DNA from: Candidatus Binatia bacterium
Lineage (GTDB): Bacteria; Desulfobacterota; Binatia; Bin18
Direction: 5' to 3'
DNA: 64,000 bases
NCBI GenBank assembly: GCA_022820725.1
Contig: JAJEFA010000017.1
Location: forward strand, 186,001 to 250,000
Shown: one piece after another, positions 59,541 through 64,000 of the stretch
Layout of the letters: the number at the start of each line of letters is the position of its first letter
How positions within the stretch are numbered: the first letter of the stretch is position 1
Translations under genes and position numbers: made by a program
Notes under the pieces: model-generated
Told to the model about the DNA's origin: nothing
Databases searched by the model: none
The model's input: the letters and a program-made list of their open reading frames with translations, nothing else

Positions 59541-60107
59541 TAATGCATCGCCACGGTTCCGGTCACCTATCAAATGATAGAAAAATGCCCCCGCCTGCGG
59601 GTCAGGTGAGGCTGGCCACCGCCCGCCCCCGCGGCATATCCTGGGGTGGGCGGGTGTGGTCTACCGGTGAAGAGTTGGCGGGCCACTGCTGACGGCGTGA
59701 CGGGACGAGCGCCCTGGCCGCGGGTTCCCGGCTAAGCCGTGAGCAAACAGCCCGACCCGCCCTGTTCCGCCTGGTGGGGTCGTTCGGCCTGGTTCGTCCC
59801 GGCCGAACGATGGGGAGTGCCCCACCGGGGTGGGGGAGAAGGAGAAAGAAGCGTAAGCCCGCCTGTAGGGGCAAGGCGGGGCGCTGGGGGGGGCTTCTGT
59901 CTTTCGGGCGGTGTGGCACGGAAACGGCCGTTCCGGGGATTGTCCATGGCCGGCGAAAAAAACGGCGCACGCATTTGCCATATACGGGCCGAAGTCACCA
60001 GGCCGAGGTCCTCGCCCGCCCGCATCTCTGTGGCCCCCGCCCCCTGGCCGCTGTCCGGCGGGCGCCGGACCTGCTATCTCCAGAGAAGAAAGGAGGCGCC
60101 CCTGGCA
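59541..60107. other. Intergenic region with a palindrome and strong hairpins
   Basis: 567 bp, very GC-rich, no supported gene. It contains palindrome copy 3 (59560-59587). Two strong hairpins follow: TCGTTCGGCC (59780-59789) with GGCCGAACGA (59801-59810), then CCCCACC-GG-GGTGGGG at 59820-59835. They could be a terminator, a structured RNA or a repeat. Long open frames here look like by-products of high GC. Confidence 0.5.
59560..59587 (+). promoter_or_regulatory. Palindromic repeat (candidate regulator site), copy 3
   Basis: CCGGTCACCTATCAAATGAT then AGAAAAAT. Core 59566-59580 matches copy 1 except for the last base (TGATAGA). The preceding ACGGTT also resembles the bases before copy 1 (ATGGTG), so the shared block extends left of the palindrome. 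Confidence 0.55.
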
Positions 60108-60521
60108 ATGAGAGCACTCTGCGGAATCGTGTTCGTTCTGACCGTCGTGGCCCGTGTGGGAGCCAGTGGGGGCGTGGCCCCCGTTCCCTTCATCCAGGCG
60201 TTCTACGCCCTGGAGACATACGAGCAAAAAATACAACATTTACGCAGTTGGGAGATCGATCTGGCCGCCCAGAACGGGATTACTGAAACCAGTGCCGGAC
60301 GGTTTCGGGCCTTATTGCTGCTCTCTCTTTTTCCCTCTGAAGACGACGCCGACATCCCGGATTGTGAGGAATGGGCCAGCTACTTATCCATGTATTCGCC
60401 CAATTTAATCAAGATCGACGATGATGGGTATCGGATGTATGTGCAGGTCTTTGATCATTTGTGCCCGGCCCAGCAAGAATCTATTCGCAAGAATAGCTTC
60501 CGCTGGGAAGAACACACGTAG
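60108..60521 (+). CDS. Small secreted protein of unknown function
   Basis: 137 aa from the ATG at 60108 (AAAGGAGG 11 nt before). Signal peptide ALCGIVFVLTVVARVGASG. Mature part is helical and acidic: FYALETYEQKIQHLRSWEID, FPSEDDADIPDCEEW, and VQVFDHLCPAQQESIRKN. Two cysteines (DCEE and LCPA) could form a disulfide. I do not recognise the family. Confidence 0.68.
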   Translation: MRALCGIVFVLTVVARVGASGGVAPVPFIQAFYALETYEQKIQHLRSWEIDLAAQNGITETSAGRFRALLLLSLFPSEDDADIPDCEEWASYLSMYSPNLIKIDDDGYRMYVQVFDHLCPAQQESIRKNSFRWEEHT

Positions 60522-60613
60522 TGACCCTGACCGTGAGGGTTCCCCCCTCCCTACTTGCGGTGGAGACCGCCTTTACCGGCTACACGGACCGATCTCATCA
60601 GGCCGAAGGTAAA

Positions 60614-61828
60614 CTACGGGAGCGACCGGGCGAGACGGAACCCGAGCCCGTAGTCCTGAAGGTCAGCGGTGACCCCGTTGCGGAAGGCCGAACGGAGGTA
60701 CCTTGGTTTGAGGTCCCAGGAACCGCCCCGCAGGACCCGACGACCACAATCCCCTCGCGCCCATGCCTGCCCATCACTTGGCGCACCCTGGTAAGTCTCG
60801 CTCCAGCAGTCCTGCACCCATTCGAAAACGTTCCCCGAGAGGTCATATAAGCCTACCTCATTCGCCTGCTTTTGTCCCACCGGATGGGTGCGCTCCCTGC
60901 TGTTCTCCCTGTACCACGCCACCGCATGCGGGGTATCGCTGCCCGCATATTCATATCCCTGACTCTGTGACCCGCCCCGTGCCGCATATTCCCACTCCGC
61001 TTCGCTCGGCAACCGATACCGTGCGTCCCCGGCGTTGAGCTTCTGGAGAAAGGCTTGGACATCCTCCCAACTGACTTGCTCGACTGGACATTGGGGACAG
61101 TCCTGGAAGTGGCTCGGGTTCTCGCCCATCACTGCCGCCCAGACCTCCTGGGTCACTTCGTATTTGCTCACCTCAAAACTGCTGACTCGTACCTGGTGCG
61201 CCGGTTTCTCATCCGCGTCACAAGCACTGAAAAACCCGCCCTGACACCCCATCGTAAACGTCCCGCCCTCAATCCGTACCATCTGCGCGTTCACCTGGAC
61301 GAGGATGCGCTGCCGGGCGGCCTCTGCGCTCAGGCGTCGCTGCGCCGCCCGGACTGCGGCGACATGCCGGCCAGCGGGATATTCCTGTAAATACGTGGCA
61401 TACCCTTCTGGCGTATCCTGGGCGGCCGCCTGGGCATAGGCCGCATCGTCCGCCTGTGCGTGCCGGGCGGCCTCTAATTTGGCTTCTACCCTGGACAGGA
61501 GTTTCAGGGTCGGGGTGTAATATTCCGAGGCTCGCCCGGCACTGAGGACGAACTGTTTGAGTAACGCCTGGCCCTTGCGCCACACTTCCGGTCCCACGCC
61601 ATGCTCGGCCAGTAACTTGCCGTAGAAATAGGCAAACGTCGGGGGCGGCTCGATCTCCAAGGCTTCGACTTTCTTGAAGGCCCGATTCGCTGTTTGTAGC
61701 TCTCCCTGCTCCATCGCCTCGGTCGCCTCCAGCAGGTATTGGTCGGCCAGGATATCGGGCGGCAGGTCCTGCGCCCCGACCGGACCGTAGAGGAAAAGAA
61801 CGAAGAGAAGAAATAGGGCGGTTGTCAT
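60614..61828 (-). CDS. Secreted SUMF1/formylglycine-generating-enzyme-fold protein
   Basis: 404 aa. Signal peptide LFLLFVLFLYGPVGAQ. Residues 20-175 are helical repeats of TPR/Sel1-like character (EATEAMEQGELQTANRAFKK). From ~180 the FGE-sulfatase domain: MVRIEGGTFTMGC, VSSFEVSKYEVTQEVW, YRLPSEAEWEYAARGG, GLYDLSGNVFEWVQDCW and RRVLRGGSWDLKPRYLRSAF. The active-site cysteine pair of true FGE is not apparent, so this is more likely a non-catalytic or different-activity member that binds an extracellular or cell-wall partner. Confidence 0.85.
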   Translation of the reverse strand: MTTALFLLFVLFLYGPVGAQDLPPDILADQYLLEATEAMEQGELQTANRAFKKVEALEIEPPPTFAYFYGKLLAEHGVGPEVWRKGQALLKQFVLSAGRASEYYTPTLKLLSRVEAKLEAARHAQADDAAYAQAAAQDTPEGYATYLQEYPAGRHVAAVRAAQRRLSAEAARQRILVQVNAQMVRIEGGTFTMGCQGGFFSACDADEKPAHQVRVSSFEVSKYEVTQEVWAAVMGENPSHFQDCPQCPVEQVSWEDVQAFLQKLNAGDARYRLPSEAEWEYAARGGSQSQGYEYAGSDTPHAVAWYRENSRERTHPVGQKQANEVGLYDLSGNVFEWVQDCWSETYQGAPSDGQAWARGDCGRRVLRGGSWDLKPRYLRSAFRNGVTADLQDYGLGFRLARSLP

Positions 61829-61996
61829 GCGTCTTCAGACCTCGTTGCGTACAGACATACCCCTTGGGGTTCCGCCGCTCTCCAGAGCCGTCGAAGGGTA
61901 ACGGGCGTGGGGTTTCGGCCCATCGCCGCCGAATAAGATAAGGCGAAGGAACGAGGACCGTTGCCTTTACGGCATGACAGCGCCGCGGCCCTGAGA

Positions 61997-62493
61997 TCAC
62001 TCCCCAGCACCGCTTTTTTCTCTGCCATCCTCGTCGGGCTCGCGTACTCGACGCGCCTGGAATGTCCCGTTTGCGTCTCTGCCAGCAGACCTGGAGACCC
62101 AATGACCGCGAATCGTCATAATCGGACTGTCTCTCGGATGGAGCATTGACACTGCCAAGCCGAGGAACACTACCCAACGATCCGCCCTGTCAGGATTGAG
62201 TTCAAATCTGATAACGAAATCATCGAGGTCCCCCACTAAATCGCCCTGTCCCAGGGGATACAACCCTTTGGGGGGGCCTCTGGGCTGACCGGCGTAAAGT
62301 CCCAGGTCCCGGTGATGTTCTTCGGGTCGTGCACATCCAGCATGATCTCACCTTGCACGATCACCGCATTCTCACTGCTCAAGAGCACTATCTTATAGGC
62401 CCCACCATATATGACCTGGTCGGTTTCTAACTCGTGGGCGAAAACCAGAGGACTGAAGAAGAGAATAGACAGGACACAAGAAAACCAGCGCAT
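61997..62493 (-). pseudogene. Small secreted protein split by a frameshift in a C7 run
   Basis: Frame 1 starts at 62493 (CAGGAG before the ATG): signal peptide WFSCVLSILFFSPLVFA, then GGAYKIVLLSSENAVIVQGE and NITGTWDFTPV, ending at 62236. Frame 2 continues the same protein sense: LGQGDLVGDLDDFVIRFELN, ADRWVVFLGLAVSML, IRGHWVSRSAGRDANGTFQA, ending at 61997. The frames meet at GCCCCCCCAAAGGG (C7 at 62270-62276 on the plus strand as G7). The shape GTW-...-LNP-...-GHW-...-GTF suggests one small beta-rich protein. It could be a mutation, a sequencing error or a real -1 frameshift. Confidence 0.6.
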
Positions 62494-62518
62494 ACAGACT
62501 CCTGATGATGACTACGGG

Positions 62519-62565
62519 CAGCCGGGCAATACGGTGCTACCGCGCGGCATCCGCGGCGCTGGGCG
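62519..62565 (+). repeat. 47-bp direct repeat, copy 1
   Basis: CAGCCGGGCAATACGGTGCT, then ACCGCGCGGCATCCGCGGCG and CTGGGCG. It matches 63116-63162 with one difference (T/C near the end). Located between the frameshifted secreted gene and the small membrane protein gene. Confidence 0.75.
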
Positions 62566-62597
62566 TACAAGCGCAAGATGGCAATGGAGCGCGGGGG

Positions 62598-62819
62598 CTA
62601 GGCGGTGCGCCGTAACAGCTCGGCTAAGACTTCGCCTTGCCGGTCGAGGGCCTGGCCGATCTTGCCCAAGGTTTCCGCCTGCGTGTCCAGTTGGCGGTTG
62701 CGCTCCTGGGAGGACACCCGCATCTGGCGCAAGCCCCAGGCTATGAGGCCACATTGCGCCAAGCCCACGATGAGCGTTGCGAAGACCTGCGCCCAGGTCG
62801 CGAGGATTTGCTGTTCCAT
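62598..62819 (-). CDS. Small membrane-anchored coiled-coil protein
   Basis: 73 aa from the ATG at 62819 (AAAGGAGCTGAG before). One hydrophobic helix, WAQVFATLIVGLAQCGLIAW, followed by a charged helix with heptad-like spacing (QERNRQLDTQAETLGKIGQA, LDRQGEVLAELLRR). Longer readings to 63065 are not supported. Layout recalls small phage-like membrane proteins; no family name. Confidence 0.68.
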   Translation of the reverse strand: MEQQILATWAQVFATLIVGLAQCGLIAWGLRQMRVSSQERNRQLDTQAETLGKIGQALDRQGEVLAELLRRTA

Positions 62820-63133
62820 CTCAGCTCCTTTCTGGACAAAATTTGCGCACCCACCCAGCAAAAAGGGGGCGTCGAAGTCCAGGGTCGCGGAGCGGCGGAG
62901 CGAAGCGGCGTGTACCCTGGACTGTGGATTCTTTTTGCTATCATCGAACGAGTAAGGCAGGAAGCGTCTTTCATAAAAAATAACGCCCGAAGGGCGGCCA
63001 TACGCTCCCCTCCTCCCCTTGTCTGACATAATGGCGTTTATGACAGACTCACGCCCCTCCGCCAAGGGACGGGCTGCGCGCCCAGACTGTCTTTTCTGTT
63101 CAACTTGCTCAACGACAGCCGGGCAATACGGTG
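62820..63133. other. Intergenic region, no supported gene
   Basis: 314 bp between the small membrane protein and the second direct repeat. GC-rich left half, with an inverted AT-rich patch (CTTTTTGCTATC-like) near 62935. No frame has a good start or family signal. It includes the start of repeat copy 2 at 63116. Confidence 0.4.
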
Positions 63134-63162
63134 CTACCGCGCGGCATCCGCGGCGCCGGGCG
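63116..63162 (+). repeat. 47-bp direct repeat, copy 2
   Basis: Same 47 bp as 62519-62565 with one change. In the minus-strand frame both copies encode the tail AADAAR before a TAG, so the repeat may mark the shared 3' ends of two duplicated genes. Confidence 0.75.
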
Positions 63163-63858
63163 GGTCCCTCCCGTCCAGGTTCACAAAGGCGAGCGGATCC
63201 GTGACGGGCATATTCGCCCCCCGTGATCTCTCTCCCTCAAGCCTGGTGACCCGATTGGTCGGGAGATCAAGCCTGAACTTGCCGTATCGCCACCCCCAAT
63301 CACACTCTATACAGAATTCTGCGAACAAGGTCTCGCCGGTGATGACCATCTCCCGCAGGGAAGAGCGCTCACTTCTCGTGCACGCCACACACACCGGCCA
63401 TCCGCATCCCTGAGGAGTTCGCCACCTTCGCCCATGAAGCGCCCTTGCCGGTATTCCAATGTCACCTGCTCGGTGTCCGGCTGGACCGACCAATATTGCA
63501 GATAGGAGGAGCCGCCAGCCCCGCCCTCGAGGGCGGAGGAAATGGCGTGATCTCTGCCGGAGATGGGGTCGCGACAGCGCCCAACGAAATCCACCCCATT
63601 GATCCCCGCCTGCGACAGCGGCCCGTCCTCGTGCTGGAGGGAGCATTCGTGGTATCCTTCGTCATTCAGCCGGACTCTCAAAAATAAGCGGGTTTGTTTG
63701 TTCGGATCGACGAAGAAGCCGTGCAGAGTCAACTGGTTTTCGGTGATGTCTCCATCGGCAATGTCGCGCGCCGTGTATTCGTCACATCTCCATTCGTAAA
63801 GCGCTTCGCCCCGTCCGGGGACGAGCAGCAGCACGAGCAGGACAGCGGGCCAGACCAT
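63134..63858 (-). pseudogene. Secreted protein of unknown function, probably frameshifted near the C-terminus
   Basis: From the ATG at 63858 (AGGAGGCTGCCT before): signal peptide WPAVLLVLLLVPGRGEA, then YEWRCDEYTARDIADGDITE, LTLHGFFVDPNKQTRLFLRV, NDEGYHECSLQHEDGPLSQA and GRFMGEGGELLRDADGRC. The first frame stops at 63307 after an unlikely tail. A second frame, from about 63385, reads SLREMVITGETLFAEFCIEC, GKFRLDLPTNRVTRLEG and VTDPLAFVNLDGRDPP to a stop at 63134. The frames meet near a (GT)n run (63385-63395), so a 2-nt slip is likely. Confidence 0.6.
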
Positions 63859-64000
63859 AGGCAGCCTCCTTTCCTCTCCGAGCGGTCCGAGGCGGGAATG
63901 ACATCCTGTAGCCCCGAAACCGCTCCTCCGGGTCCACGGTTCACAGCCGCCGCCGGATTGCACCCGGAAAGCCCTTCCCGCATACCCCAATCCCGCGGTC

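Noticed and set aside
59661..60239. A 192-codon minus-strand frame and overlapping plus-strand frames in the GC-rich gap
   Set aside because: Low-complexity Pro/Arg/Gly peptides without starts or family signals; they follow from very high GC.
62598..63065. Longer 155-aa version of the small membrane protein
   Set aside because: The extra N-terminal part is arginine-rich noise, and a clear AAAGGAG site precedes the internal ATG at 62819.

Overview
The window is one contiguous piece of GC-rich DNA from a Gram-negative-type bacterium, with short intergenic gaps and clear Shine-Dalgarno sites. The gene set is squalene-hopene cyclase, paired DUF1329/DUF1302 envelope proteins, hydantoinase A/B, many flavin/F420-type oxidoreductases, amidohydrolases, hot-dog dehydratases, and a UGSC-family selenoprotein. 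This resembles uncultured lineages of the Entotheonella/Tectomicrobia or Binatota kind. That placement is inference; there is no rRNA or other strong marker here.

Layout. 1-5.2 kb: a catabolic group on the minus strand (Rieske oxygenase, aldo/keto reductase, amidase, luciferase-like monooxygenase) beside a plus-strand crotonase that keeps all four active-site residues of 6-oxocamphor hydrolase. 5.2-7.0 kb: a decayed AbrB/PIN toxin-antitoxin locus with an Mrr-type restriction enzyme between its two halves. 7-13.7 kb: housekeeping and accessory enzymes (THUMP RNA methyltransferase, amidase, GST, SixA phosphatase, VOC protein, hot-dog dehydratase, PPK2). 14-23.2 kb: hydantoinase B/A, an F420-type oxidoreductase, and three closely related SDRs around a metallo-beta-lactamase-fold hydrolase. 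This stretch holds two copies of a 200-bp transposed element with 8-bp target duplications. 23.4-26.7 kb: a cupin, the selenoprotein with its in-frame UGA, its operon partner, and a MetX-like hydrolase.

26.7-35.6 kb: VapBC, an HpaB-type monooxygenase, a DUF123 nuclease, a CHAD/CYTH pair, a D-aminoacylase-type amidohydrolase, and a wrecked type I restriction locus carrying an intact HigBA module. 35.6-50.9 kb: DUF1329/DUF1302, small cupin/VOC/NTF2-fold proteins, an amidohydrolase, nitroreductase, acyl-CoA dehydrogenase, CitE-like lyase, hopene cyclase, potassium channel and hemerythrin. 51-64 kb begins with tRNA-Leu(CAA) and looks like an accessory region: an AbiE-like pair, remnants of Abi, Schlafen-type and metzincin genes, a LuxR-type regulator with a recurring palindrome, secreted proteins, and repeated fragments of one C-terminal domain.

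Most plus/minus groups read as small independent catabolic operons rather than one pathway. The signals most worth following are the UGSC selenoprotein with a candidate SECIS hairpin, the short transposed element (one copy sits exactly inside a REP-like hairpin), and the repeat/fragment pattern of the last 10 kb.
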